NCBI GenBank assembly: GCA_013397115.1
Contig: VWZW01006255.1
Span: 2,461,270-2,525,269 of the forward strand
Origin: Edolisoma coerulescens
Lineage: Eukaryota > Chordata > Aves > Passeriformes > Campephagidae
DNA: 64,000 bases
Direction of reading: 5' to 3'
Part shown: positions 49,174 through 61,898 of the stretch, piece by piece
How the letters are laid out: every line of letters starts with the position of its first letter
How positions within the stretch are numbered: position 1 is the stretch's first letter
Program-made: the position numbers and the translations under genes
Notes under the pieces: model-generated
The model's input: only the letters and a program-made list of their open reading frames with translations
Databases searched by the model: none
What the model was told of the DNA's origin: nothing

Positions 49174-52100
49174 TCTGTGAGAATTTTTGAAGCCAGTGCT
49201 GGTGTGTAGGAAACGAAACAGCAGTGTCTGTCAGTGCTTCAGTAACTGGGCCTCTAACAGAATCCTGCCAGCATAACATGCAAAGGTGTTTGTGTTTCTA
49301 GAATTGTAAAACCCTAAATAACGGGTGTGTAAAGATCCCCTTACACATTTTTGCAGGAATAGTAACATTTACCCCAATGTCCATGCTAGCATTAGCCATG
49401 ATAATTACATTGCATTTTCCTCACCCAGACATTCCCAGCAGTTTTGGCTGTAGGCTGTTTTTCGTTCCCTGTTCTGCATGCTTTATCAGAGTGATAAGCA
49501 CTATCAAGCTACTGCTACATCCTGATGCAAACGTAGGTGCACAGTGTGACACATATTTGGATATTTACTCTGAATCCCAATGAGTTGCACCTGCTTTTCT
49601 GCTAATCAGTAGTTTTGTTCTGCCTTCACAAACCCTGAAAACTTCAGGACAGTTTAAGCTTAGTATGCAGTTCTCAGGACTGGTATAGCTGCTTTGTTTC
49701 CCTCACCCAGCACAGAAGTGTTGTAATCTGGCCAAACCACATATGCTTGTCTTATTTACAATTCTATTTAATGTGATATGCACATGAGTCAGACAAAAAT
49801 CATTTGTCCCATGATGTTTTTACATACACATTTAAGAATTTTATCTCCTGTAATCCACCGTCAATGTGTTAGAGCTGTTCCAAAGTCAGAATATTTATAC
49901 AAATATCTCAATCTTTTCTCATCAAAACTATTCATTTTTCATGTATTTACAAAGTAAATTTTCCATGAGAAAGCAGCCAGTACCTCACAACTGCATTTCC
50001 ATTTCATGAATTTAATTATCATTCTTTCACCTCACCCAGGAAACATTTAAGGCAATTTTCCACTTAATCATCTCAACTAAAAGCTACAGCAGTAGCTTTG
50101 GGTTTTAAAGATTGTCAAATCTCATCCTGTAGAATGGAAACTTTGTTAAACAAGACACAAAAATCATGAAAGACCCTGGAACAGGAACAGCGTGTCCTGT
50201 AACTGGGCATGTGCATTCCTTAGTTAGAGAAGAGACCTCCCTGAGATGCACCAAATCAATCTGTCCTAGAGATGTTACTTTTACAAACTGTTCAGGAATG
50301 CTGTGGGAAAACTCTCTTTTATACATCCAACTTATGCCTGTGTAAGTCTCCTTATCAGATCCCAGTGCTAGAAAAATAAAATATATTTATTTAGAAGGTT
50401 GTTTTGCCTTCAGGGAAAAGGAAATGAAAACCTAGACAGGGAATGAAGTAGATCTTGACACATCTGTTGATTTATGCTAGAGGTTCAATCATATATCCTA
50501 CAGGGTCCTAAAGGTTTATATCCTAAACCCCAGAAGGAATAAGAAATAACTTCCACCTACTGCCTTCTGCTAGCAATAGCTAACCAAATTTTTGGCAATT
50601 CCTAAGCTTAAATGGGATCTGTCCTTGGCTGTTGTCAGTGAGGAGCATGGATACAGGATAGAGCCACAGAACATACTTGAACTGCTGTGTGGGTGGGCTT
50701 TGTGCAGTGTGAACTATAGTAAAAGATGGAAAAAAAAGAATTCTGCCTAGGGCTTTTTACATGGTTAAAGCCTGTGAGGATACCCCTGGTAGGTCCAAAT
50801 CTGACAGAAAGCAGCTTGCACTCTGAATATCTACAACTTTCTTAGTAGCAGGGACAGGATGTTTCCATTGGCATTGTCATTCACTACCTTGAACTTGTCA
50901 AGTTGCTCGGAACACACCTCAAAGCAGAGGGTTAGGGAATGACTTCTCTTGCCCACCCCTCACACTCTCCACAAACAGCAGTTGCCTAACGTTCCATGTG
51001 TTTGGTTATTATGAGTCTTTGCCCCAAGGCATTTACTGTAAAAATGCTGCACCTCTTGAGGCTGAAGCTGGATATTTTTGGCAACCAATGTGGCAGAAAT
51101 TTTTGGGACTTTTAGGCCAATCGCTGGCATGAAGCCTGAGGCTGCCGAAGCAGCAGGGACTGGAATGGACAGAGAACACAGAAACGTAAGTTGTCTTACT
51201 TCCAGCTTGTTGCCCAAATTCACTCTTCCCCCATTAACAGTGCTGCACAGGTCTTTGCCATAGACGTTTTGAGGTATCAGAGAGGAAAAAGTCAAATCTT
51301 CTGCACATCATTCTCATTATCATAATTAGCCATAACTAAAGAACAGATACATATTTGATGCACTTTTATATAAAAATAACAAAACTACAGTGAAGAAATG
51401 GCTGTGTTCTATGGAGAAGAACCAACACCCTGTGTGAAGGAGCTGACTGAAATATTTGTGTTCTACTGGCACTGAATCCATGATCCAGGAGCAGTCTGGT
51501 GGGGAAGAGGCAGCTCCCACAAGATAGCAGACTCCTCCTCTATAGGACAATGACACTTGTCAAACTTGTTATTACAACTTCAGAAGCCACAAACCTATTA
51601 AATAAGAGGGTTTTAAAATAAAATTTCAGTAGCACACTAGTGGGCTTCTCGAGGACCCTGCTGCTATATTTAATGTTTTAAAAACCATTTCTATCTAGCA
51701 CACCAGTTAAAGATAACTGTATAAGCAGGAGATAACCTGCTTGCCACAAGTTAAACATTTTGAAGCTCATGTCCAGCTGATTCATTCTGAATCATATCAC
51801 CACAAATACTTTCACCCTGAGAAGTTATTTATTGGCTTGGAAGGTTCCTGTTTCTGAAAGTTTATCACAGTAGGTTCATGTTACTTTAGGCCTATCTGCA
51901 TGCCTGTCCATCAGTTCATTTTCATTTCTTTTCCAACAAAAAAAACCTGTTTTCATTTGACCAATGAGCATCGTTGCACATTAATACTCTTATATCCCTA
52001 GAAAGAGGAGCTAGCCAAGACACAAGAAATTTTATCATTCTCCTACATCTTTGTTCATCAGAGCAAGGATTCTGTTTAAAAATAAACCCACACTTTAAAT

Positions 52101-54199
52101 GTTTGTTAAAGGTTGGATGTGTTTCTTTTCCTACCTATATACTTATAGAAATTCTCACACTTTCAGAGGTCTAAATTTTGGATTTCAATTATTAAGGCAC
52201 AAGACTGATCCATATCCCAAGAGGTAACCACGTCCTGGTTTAGAAATGTGGAACTTTGGTATTTTAAAGTTGGTTGATATTCTAAAGTGTCCCCTATTTT
52301 TATGGGAGACTGAATCAAGCCCAGGTAGGCACCTGGAAACTCTCAAGCCTTGGCAATATCCCTGTCTGTCCTAAACACATTTAACTTTTTAATCAAGCAA
52401 TACCTTTTACATTTGAAAACTGCACTAACTTTAATGCCTATCAAGAGTACTTGGCAATCTTCATTTAAAGTGCAGGTATGAATTCCTCTTTTCTTTGTTC
52501 TTGAGCTACTTGTACCACTCTTTGACTGAGCTAATCCAATAAAAATGCTAAAACTCTTCCAAACGTGTTTCTTCATAGTTCATTTCATGCCCTATTTTAC
52601 AGCAGGTTATTCTCTAATCTCATTTACATTATTCTGAAATCACAAACTGATCCTAATTACCTTTTAATGATAATACAAGCTCATTTAAAGGGAACATCAG
52701 GTGCTCCAGTGAAAACCTACTGTGGCAGTTCCTTGCAAATGAGATCATGGGGTTTATGTATTTTGATATGAAATATTAAATGAAAATATTTTCTTGTTTT
52801 ATATGTTCAATTCAATATTTACACTGTATTTTCAAATGTCAGCCAAAAGGGTTGCTGTTTCAGAATCTTTGGAGGAGTGCATTCTGAAATTTAGAGAATA
52901 GATGAATTATTCATTAATTAGTTCAGGATGAATAATAACCAGAAGCATGAGTCTGTCTTCAACATAGACTGATAGCAGGTTAGGATCCAGCAATGTTTCT
53001 GTACTTGGAGAGGGAGTTAAAAACATTATTGGCTCTCACTTTCTTGACTCAAATTACTTTTCTTCTGAATTTCTGCTGAATCAGACTTGTTTTTTTCCTT
53101 TAATCACTCAGATCTGAGAGGTTTGAGGACTTCCCACAGACAGGTCTTTTATACTAATATTCTTGACTGTCCTGAAAACTATTTCTGAAAGTAGGATTTT
53201 TCTATCATATGGAGTTCTGAAGAAAACTCACTGAGAAGTTTTTTGACACATGGAATATTTTGAGGTTTAAAAGACAAAATTATCCTCATATATCCCTCTG
53301 TCAATATAATAATAACGTGATACACAGTGATATTAAATGTTGGCACATTTGAAGCTTCAAAGGTGAAGAAAACAGATACAAAGTTTTGTTCTCGGTCCAT
53401 AGCCAATCTGTGACACTTAATGCTATCAGATGTGGCTAAAGCCATGGATTTAGCAGAGTCTTTAATATTAAAGTCAGACATTTATATTGATAATGGGATG
53501 GGATTAGGGGTCTTAACATTTCAGAATACAAAGCACCCACTCAACTGAGAACTAGCGAGAAACTTCTCTTATTGGAGGCAATTTTATGAGCTTCCTTTAT
53601 AGGTTTTCTTGAACTTACAAAACGCCTAAATATTTAGATGAGACTAAATTCTTCAGAATGTTGACTTCTTGTAGGTAAAGAAAGAACCTTGCATGTTAGG
53701 ATAGCTAGAATTATGATAATCATTGAAGTATTTCATTGGTGAAGTGAATTCATTGCTGACTGACTGAATGAGCCAATTAAGCAGTGAACCCAATTTACCC
53801 TACCCCTGACTGACTTTGTGTGTTACTTCAGGATGAGACAACAGTTGTTTAATCTGAGAACTCCAAGCTATTGACATTTAATTACACTGGTTTTAACTCC
53901 TGTAGATAATACAATCACTGTCTTATTTTCTCTCTGTAAACTGGGTATTTTCAGCCCTTCTTTTTTCATAATGAAAGTTCCTTGGTGTCACTAATATTTT
54001 TCTTAGAATGCCACCACCTTCTGTACAGCAGTAATTTAGGAATTTCTAAAATAATTTTCATTATTGTATCTGGAAAATCTTATGACTGATTTTTCTAGAT
54101 TTAATTATTACTATCATGAGGATTCTGTCTCAAAATATGTATGTAAGACTGCCAGTAATCCATCACCTTTTGGAAGGTTCTCTCAATTTATAACATTGA

Positions 54200-54560
54200 G
54201 TAAAGTAAATCTTGAGGTAATGTTTAAATTTGTGTAGTGCTATAAAATATTAAGTGGCACTGTGATTTGGACGCAGTACAGTTGACAGTGTTTCATGGCT
54301 CATTTACCCAAGTAATTATTACATTTTACTCAGCACTCAAAGATCAAGTGCAGGTTTTTCATTGCAGAGGTTCAGGTTGTTATGCATATAATGCGTAATG
54401 GCTCTAATTTAAGTGAAGCTCATGAACACAGGGATCCTAGAAGCTGCGTTATACTCATTAGAGAAATATTAAAAATACATTAAATTATATTGTGCGGTTG
54501 TGAGTGGCAGTGAATTGGTTTGTATGCCTGTGATGCAAACTGTTGTAAAACTCTAATACA
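54200..54560. other. Candidate conserved non-coding block in intron 4
   Basis: Unique sequence with no repeat signature and several homeodomain or POU-like words (TTATGCATATAATGCG at about 54379-54394, several TAATTA/TTAATT-like sites). The call is intuitive, since conservation cannot be judged from one genome. Confidence 0.2.
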
Positions 54561-57500
54561 GTAAGGGCTATTTGAAAGTCAGTCTGAAAAAAGAGATAAG
54601 AGAATAAAAAAAAAAACAAACCATGAAATACCATTTATCGACAGATTCCAGTGAAGACTGGTGACCTCAACTAACTTTTCATCTCATGTATGTTCACACC
54701 TTATCCCCTTTTATTCACTATTTATTGCTTTTGCTATACTGTTAGCATTTACCAGCAAAATCTACAATTGTGTCTTGAAATTTTGAACCTGGGCAAAATG
54801 GTTTTTTCCATTTTAAAGGAAAGCATATCTACATTTCAATAGATATTTCCCATGGTTGAATGTACTACAGGAGACTAACCAAAATAAAATTCATACTGAC
54901 ACGTAGCTATTCTTTACTTTCATGAGGACAAATCCATAGGAAGAAAATTTTAATTAGGCAAAGGCTCAGACACTGAGGCTTTCTGAGCACTCAGGCCTTC
55001 TGCATAATCTTGTTCAAGCCAGTCCTAAAGCATCAAACACAAATACTTTTAATCCTCCCTTAGGTGAAACAGCAGGGCATGAGAGCCCTGCAATTTTGAA
55101 CCCTCTTTCAGATCTCTTTTTCCATTACCAGTGGCCCTCAAACTGACTGATATGGGAACTTGGGCTGGATTTTTTATTTACTTTCAATACCTGTTTGCTT
55201 GATTGAATAACTCTGAACAGCCTTCACTTTCCCAAAGCTCCAGAAGCACAGGACTGTCTGAGGAGCCAAACTACCTATGGAGCCATGGTGACCAAAGCAT
55301 AGCCTTTCTTTCCCTATCTCTGAGGTGTGGAGGGTGTTTTTCTCCATTTAGCCTTCCCATCCCAGCTTCTGATGTAAGAAACAAACAGAAGATGATCTGC
55401 GACTAATAACAAAATCTCGATGGTAGATCTTTCCCACTGCCCATTGGGAAAAGCCAAGCAAAGGCCCTTTGCAGCTGCCCGGAGCACAGCGCTTCTCACT
55501 GGAGCTGTTTGTCAGATCTGGTGATGCTAAAGCTTTGTGAGTGCTAAAGCTGTGCAGTTCTAATGCTCAGCTGTTGGGCAGTCACTGTGCCCCAGGTAAC
55601 TGGGGATGCAGCGAATTTGTGAAGTCGGGTTCTTTTCTGATCTCTGTTATTTCTATAGCCAGAGGGGTTTTATTCTTGTGTGATTTATACAGAATAACTT
55701 TAGGTAATGTTACTATTGCTTTATTGTTACCTGACACACTTCAGTGAGGTTTTCTACTGCTTTGATTAGTGAGAAAATGATTTTTTTGAGAAATGCCCAT
55801 GATAGTACCCTTTCTAGTGACAAAACTGATTTAAAAGATGACTAAAATAAGGAAGTAGTAGCACACAGAGCAATTTGAAATAACGGACCACTGCAGCCAG
55901 AACATTTGATGATAAGAATTCTATTGTATGGAAAAATCTATAGAAATATATTGGTATGGTAGAAATAGAAAGATCAAAATAAAGGAATGAGTTTTTAATT
56001 TTCATCTCTACTATTCATGTTTTTCAGCATATATTTTAAATTCTGACAAGTGACTTATTTATTTCTGTTATGGTATCAGTCAATCGCTATGTTACTTCAT
56101 ATACAAGCAAGAATACAATCCTCTACTTTTTCTATTGTTGGCTTATTAATATCACTATTCCTTGTGAAAAAGAAGAAATGTGAAGGAAGAAGTTTTTTCA
56201 TCTTTTACTTGTGTGATTACAATCTGCAGCTATGTTCAACTGGCTTCAAGCTACAAGATAATCATGCCTAGATAGGGTAAGATGCTTTAGGGATTTAGAC
56301 TATGAGATAAAAAATTCTCTGCAGACTAGAAAACGTATGTGGCAAGAAAGATTTAAATTACAAGTCTCTTCCATGCTACACAGCATAACTGCACAAATAC
56401 TTTAAATCTGGAATTATGCTTTTAAAACGTTTAACACAATAAAGACCCATAGTGAGATTCAGCAGTGATAATGCAATGAATAACAAAGCTGGAGAAAATA
56501 CGACTGCTGATAAAATCATCAGGCAGATGGGACTGTCTGTATTGAGGATACAGGGCATGTGTGTGTGCTGTATATCTCCACTTAGCAGGTTCTGTTACAT
56601 TCTATTTATGTCCCCTACAGCTTTAAATTAAGAGTAGATTCTTATAGAACTGGTAGGTTTTCCCAGTTTAGTTTGTATGAGAGGATGCATTTACTTTTCA
56701 AAGCGGTATCCTATAAACCAACATGCCAATATATATTTATTGCCAATTATTTCAGTTTGCTCTGTTGCAGAGGGGTAGGTGCTGTGATGCCAGGTCCTGC
56801 AAGCTGAAGATGTGGCTGGGATTTTTAGGAGGCAAAGCTCAGCACAGATTTCTTACCTGACTACGCCGCTGAGGCACATTTTTACCACAAGAGATTTGAA
56901 GGATTTTTTTTTATTTGCATTTGTCTCGTCTCACATATACCTTAGGTACCTTATGCACTGTCATCTTGTCCCCTTTGTGCACTGTTCATGCATATATAGC
57001 TGCTCTCAACAGTTCTTTTGGACACCCCTGCTGTCTCACATTCCCAGGAGTGCTGGTCCTGGGCTGGTTTTCACCAGGTGCCTTTAGGACTAGTACAGCC
57101 TTTTGCTGTATGATTACATGTCAGGTGTGCTGCTTACTGTGTGTTACTTATATGGCCTTTCTCAGCCACCCATAGGACTAAAACTCTTGCCAGGCTTTCA
57201 ACCTTCCTGTCTTGAAGACTCTGGTATCTTTTCCCTTCCCAGTGTGGTCTGATCCCATTTGGGACTACTTACAATGCTTCTGTCCTTTGCATCTTTCCTG
57301 CTGCCTCCCTGTTCTGCATCAGACATACCCCACTTCCTGTGCTCTAAAACCACAAATTATCTCTCTTCTACTAGCAGTATGCTGAAGAGAGGTTTTGCTA
57401 TTTAGAGCTTTCTGACAAGAGCTTCCCAAAAACCCCCAAAGCAATTTTGCTGTCTCTTTTCAGATCCCTTAAAATCAGATGCTGCTAAAGGAAACTCTTG

Positions 57501-58655
57501 CAAAAAAAATAAGCCTTGTTGAGCTGCATCTAAAGCTCTTCCTGAGCATTTAGAAAGTTTCGTGTGTAGTAAATACTTTGTAAAGGCCCTAGGAGATGGC
57601 TCTCTTTTTTCCCTCTACATGTAAACAGCAGCTAGTTCCAGAATATCCCAGTCTGAGTAGCCTTCCTAGAGAGCAGCTTTATAAACAAACTCACTGGGAC
57701 CTTCTAGCAGTACCCAGACAGACAGCGTGCTTTCCAAACTCCTTTCCTCAATACATAGCAGAACTGTGGTAGTAAAAAAACTGGACCCTTTACAAATGAA
57801 GACTCTTCCCCTCCCACTTTCTGACACCAACAAGCTTCAAAATTCAGTCCAGCTTCAAAAATATAAAGACAACCCAATGCTCAGAATAATTAAAGCCTTG
57901 AAGATTTTTGTTCTGGTTTTTCAGTGTCTGTTATTTACTTTTGTTAGTTTTGTCAGTTTAAGGGGGTGTTTTGTGTTGTTGTGCTGAGATTTTGTGTGGT
58001 TTGTGTGGTTTACTTGCCGGGTCATACTGGAAATTATGGTAGTTAAAAGTTCGGTTTCCCAGAAGATTCTTACTTCAGCAAGTCAAATATTTATATGGTG
58101 TTTCCTCTACTGTGTAATGACAGCATTCTATGTAGCATTTTTTAGAGATGAGGCACTTTGTAAGTACCAGACTTGCATAATCTGGAAAATTCTGAATTCT
58201 CATGTGTTTCATTACATTGTTGTTTTTCTTTTCCTGCTGAAGGGGTAAAATACTTGCTCTAGCTTGATGGGCTCCTCCCCAGACTTTTAAAAAAAATGTT
58301 TGGGTGTAGAAAATGTCAGGTCTCCTGCAGCAAAGCTAATCTGAGTTTTATTCTTCTGTTTTCTTACTTTATTAATATTCCAAATCTATGACAAATCAGT
58401 TATTCACAAATATTTTTGAAGTACCAAACTATCACTAATTCCAAATGAGAAGTTTTCAGCAACTTTTTATCACTGATCAATTTAGCTGCAATTTGTTTCT
58501 AAAGTATAATGTTTCTAATCATCTACTTTCTCATCACACAAATACGTTGCTGAATTTGAAGATTTATTCATGGCAAAAAGAAGTTGATAAGGAGGTAGGG
58601 CAATTCCAAATCAACTCCCTGCTCTGTATTGATTCTAGGTAGCTTCTAGAACAGA

Positions 58656-58695
58656 CATATATATATATATACATAGATAGATAGATAGATAGATG
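58656..58695. repeat. Compound microsatellite (TA)n-(ATAG)n
   Basis: Roughly eight TA units followed by about six ATAG units, then an A-run. Likely length-polymorphic. A degenerate ACCTA-rich stretch follows at 58718-58758. Confidence 0.95.
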
Positions 58696-61600
58696 CAAAA
58701 AAATGGCATTATTTGGAACCTACCTAAACCTAACCTACCTAACCTTTGTCACCTACCCAAATTCATAGCTTCAAGACACCCACACAAAGCTAGAGGGACA
58801 GAGGGAAGAGAATCTGACTTCAAAGCGTAGGCATAAGGTCAGACTTCCATGACCCAGGGCAGGCCCCGTGTCACCTGGTACCACATCACACTTTCACATT
58901 CATGCACATTCCATCTGCCTAATTTAATGAATAATGGCTTATTATGAGCAAGGTGGAGCAGCCTGTAGGAGCTGGGACCTACTTTGGCATGCTCTTTGTG
59001 TAGAAAAAATGAAGGACAATGGGGTGAAGCAAGGTTTTGGATCTGAGGCTCACATGTCCTGCTCTGCCAGAGTGGAGTGAAAAGGGACTGCAAAGTGGAG
59101 CCACCTCTTTTTCCTGCTGCTCTGGGCTATGTGAGGGTCAGGATCTCTCTGTGGGTCTCATTGGCAGGTCATTTATTAGTTTGTGAATCCCAGAGGACCT
59201 CTAGACAGCCAGGATGTGCATTTCACAGTGCTGGACAAGCCCCCCCAAAAAGCCTCTTGGGAGTTAAGAGGTTTTATGGATGAAAAGTACAGCAGGGACC
59301 TAAGGCAGCAGCCCTGAGGACTCAGATTTTCAACAGAAGTCTCCTGTCCTAAGTCCTTGCAGAGCTCTGTGCCTCATTCTTTTTGTTCCACAGAATACTA
59401 CTCACTGCTTCATTTGGGCAAAATGGAGGGACACTATCTCTGGTGGTTAATACAGTGCTCTAAATCATGCACAGTTCACAGCACAAATGCAAAATCCAGA
59501 TTTATGTGGAAAACAGCTCTTACTCTATAACATTATCAAAGAAGGATCATTTAGAACACAGAGATAAAGGTCCCATAGTTTAAGAGGCAACAACTTTTCT
59601 AAGGCATTTGCAACATAGATTTTTTTTTTTTCAAAAAGTATATAAAATAAAATTACTTTTCAGTATTATTTTAAAATTAAGATTTTCAAAGCCACATTGG
59701 AAATTAGTTACATTGATTTGTTACTCAGGTTCTCTTTCCTTTATACTGCCCTGAAGATCTCAGTTCTGATATTCTAAAAGAATGAAAAATAAAATGTAGC
59801 ATTCTCTATCAGTAAAAAAGTAAAAAAGATGATTTCACAGACAGGAATTGGAAATAGCAGTGCTATCCTACTCAACAGATTCAGAGCTTCTTATGTTAAC
59901 TCCATTGGTGTCGATAGCCTGCTCTGTGTCAGCAGTGAGCACTGGCTGGGAACATGGTCCAGTGGGACAGGAACATTTGCAGGAAATTCAGAGTCTCTGA
60001 TGCTTTGATTTATTTACAACTTACTAACAGACATTTTAGTAAAATTTTTAGCATATATTAAATGGATGTCTGAAGATTAATAAAGCAATCAGATTTACTG
60101 AAATTTGGTGTAAACTTGCTAAAAATATACTAAATGTATAAAATTAAATGACAGCAGCCCTAAATATCAACAAGACTATTTTTTTTTCCAATTCAACTTT
60201 ATAAATAGCAATAGGGGCATCAGTGCAGAACAATTCCTTGGGATTAATATCCTGCTGTAATTGGGGTATGCTTTCCTTGTTGGATTTCCATTAATAGCTG
60301 TGTTGGGTACTACTGGATGATGTGTAATAGCACTACCATTGGGAGCTCAGGCATCTAGCTGGGATCCAACTTTTCAATATGTAGAATTATCATTACTAAA
60401 TTTGCCAAACAGTTAGAACTTAGTTTTATTTACTGCTTTAAAATAAGTTTAAAATGAGGGAGAAGAGTATCTCTGGTCAAAACTGCAAGTAGGTTTAGGC
60501 AATTATTTCTAAAATATATGGCTGTGCTCACTTCCATTACTGTGGCTTTGGAGACAATTGAAAATTGGGAGAGCAGCACCACAGACAGTTTTTGGAGGAC
60601 TCATTCCTTAAAGCTGACAAATTTTTCTGGACTAAGTTCACTGTAGGGTCTTGAGTCATTATTCTTTGGGAAGGGAAAGAAAGTGAGCTCATCAATCAAG
60701 GAGACCCACAGGTGGATACAGTGTTTTAGGGCCATTGGTGGTGAACTGTTTGCTAGAGAGCTTTTGTAAATATGTACACAAATATTCAGGGCCACTGGGG
60801 AATGCTCTGGTGACCTATCTGCTTCCCTCCTTGAACAATACAGTGAGCTCGATGAAGTATCTGAAAGCATTGTGTTATTAGCTCTCAGGCTGCTTGTTAA
60901 TTGCACTTTATCTGTCCCTCAGATCTGTGCTTATGAGACTTCAGGAGCACCTTAGGATGATAGCTGAGGGCAAAACCTAGCTCAGGATGAGCATGCATGG
61001 AACTTGTTTAAATGACTGGTTTAGAGTCTGAATTTAGAGGAGACAGTTGTCAATTTATATGTTTATGGAATAGGTATTGAAAGCAATGGGGTTTATTATT
61101 AACTAGACTGAAAATGTACAAAATTATAAAAATCTGCAACGGGTTCCAACAATAAGCGCATCTCTTTTCTTCAAGTTTTTTCAAGATTCTTATTGGAATG
61201 CACATCTCAGAGAGCACTGCCTAGTTATATAAACCAGTGATAACGTTTCCTGTGAAACTGGTGAGGCTGTAGCAGTGCATTTTGAAGTGTTGCCTCCCTT
61301 TCACTGTGAGTTGTTAAATATACCCATTTAGAGACCTTATGTGGAACTTTGAGTGCCGCTAACATTTAAAAGCTGATAGACTAAAACAATTCATTTAGAA
61401 ATACAGAGCAAGCCACAGAGCTGATAGTAGAACTGCCTTTGTTTAAATGTTCTACGTTAGACAAATTAGTCTTAATAATGTCTTCTTAAGCTTACCTTAT
61501 CTTTCCTTTTGAAAAATAAACAGCCCAAACCATTGTTCTCTGCTAACAGCAGATGACAATTACTCAGAAAACCTTTGATTTGGAATTGTCTCTGAGGTTT

Positions 61601-61782
61601 CAATACAATATTTGACAGTAGAACAGGAAATAGAACTTTTATATGATACCAGTTTATTTTCAGTAGTCATGTGATATATTCATTGAACAAAGCTGAAGAG
61701 AATAAGAACCTGTTTAATACTGTAAATTAAACATAAGTATTAAATACTCTGTCTGATACCAGTCTTATCTTTGCCCTGACAG

Positions 61783-61898
61783 GTTGATAATGTATGGCTT
61801 TGTGAAGGCCATGGTACACATTGGCCAATTAAAGCAATGGGAATTCCACTTCACTGACTGCTTATTTTTTGGATCGCTGATGTCTGCCACAGATCCAG
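61783..61898 (+). CDS. SLC9A9: SLC9A9 coding exon 5: membrane segment ending in the SATDP motif
   Basis: Encodes the last base of Gly178 to Pro216 plus the first base of codon 217 (presumably Val), with acceptor CCTGACAG| and donor G|GTAACC. LIMYGFVKAM (179-188) ends one helix; VHIGQLKQWEFHFTD (189-203) is a loop; CLFFGSLMSATDP (204-216) starts the helix carrying the conserved SATDPV motif of the cation/proton antiporter core. The loop differs from human NHE9 as I recall it (QWE here where human has NGD), while the flanks are unchanged. The exon is too short to stand out as an open frame. The next exon should continue with V.VLAIF and later the ND ion-binding motif, outside the window. Confidence 0.94.

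Larger units (their letters stand above)
32209..61782 (+). other. SLC9A9 intron 4 (29.6 kb)
   Basis: One very long intron, donor GTAAGT and acceptor CTGACAG. Its contents are listed separately: CR1 fragments, an AT-rich repeat, a CpG island with a gap, a solo LTR, microsatellites and a CTCF-like motif. Stretches where I see nothing beyond unique AT-rich sequence are about 32.3-35.4, 36.0-37.3, 37.5-41.0, 44.2-46.8, 49.2-54.2 and 54.6-61.7 kb, apart from microsatellites noted on their own. No exon or nested gene was recognised in it. Confidence 0.8.

Noticed and set aside
56812..57175. Two overlapping frames of 86-91 codons near a TATA-like CATATATAGC
   Set aside because: No family resemblance and no CpG or other promoter context; the TATA-like word lies inside the frames.
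58718..58758. ACCTA-rich stretch as an interstitial telomere repeat
   Set aside because: No exact CCCTAA tandem units; the pattern is degenerate and adjoins an ordinary microsatellite.
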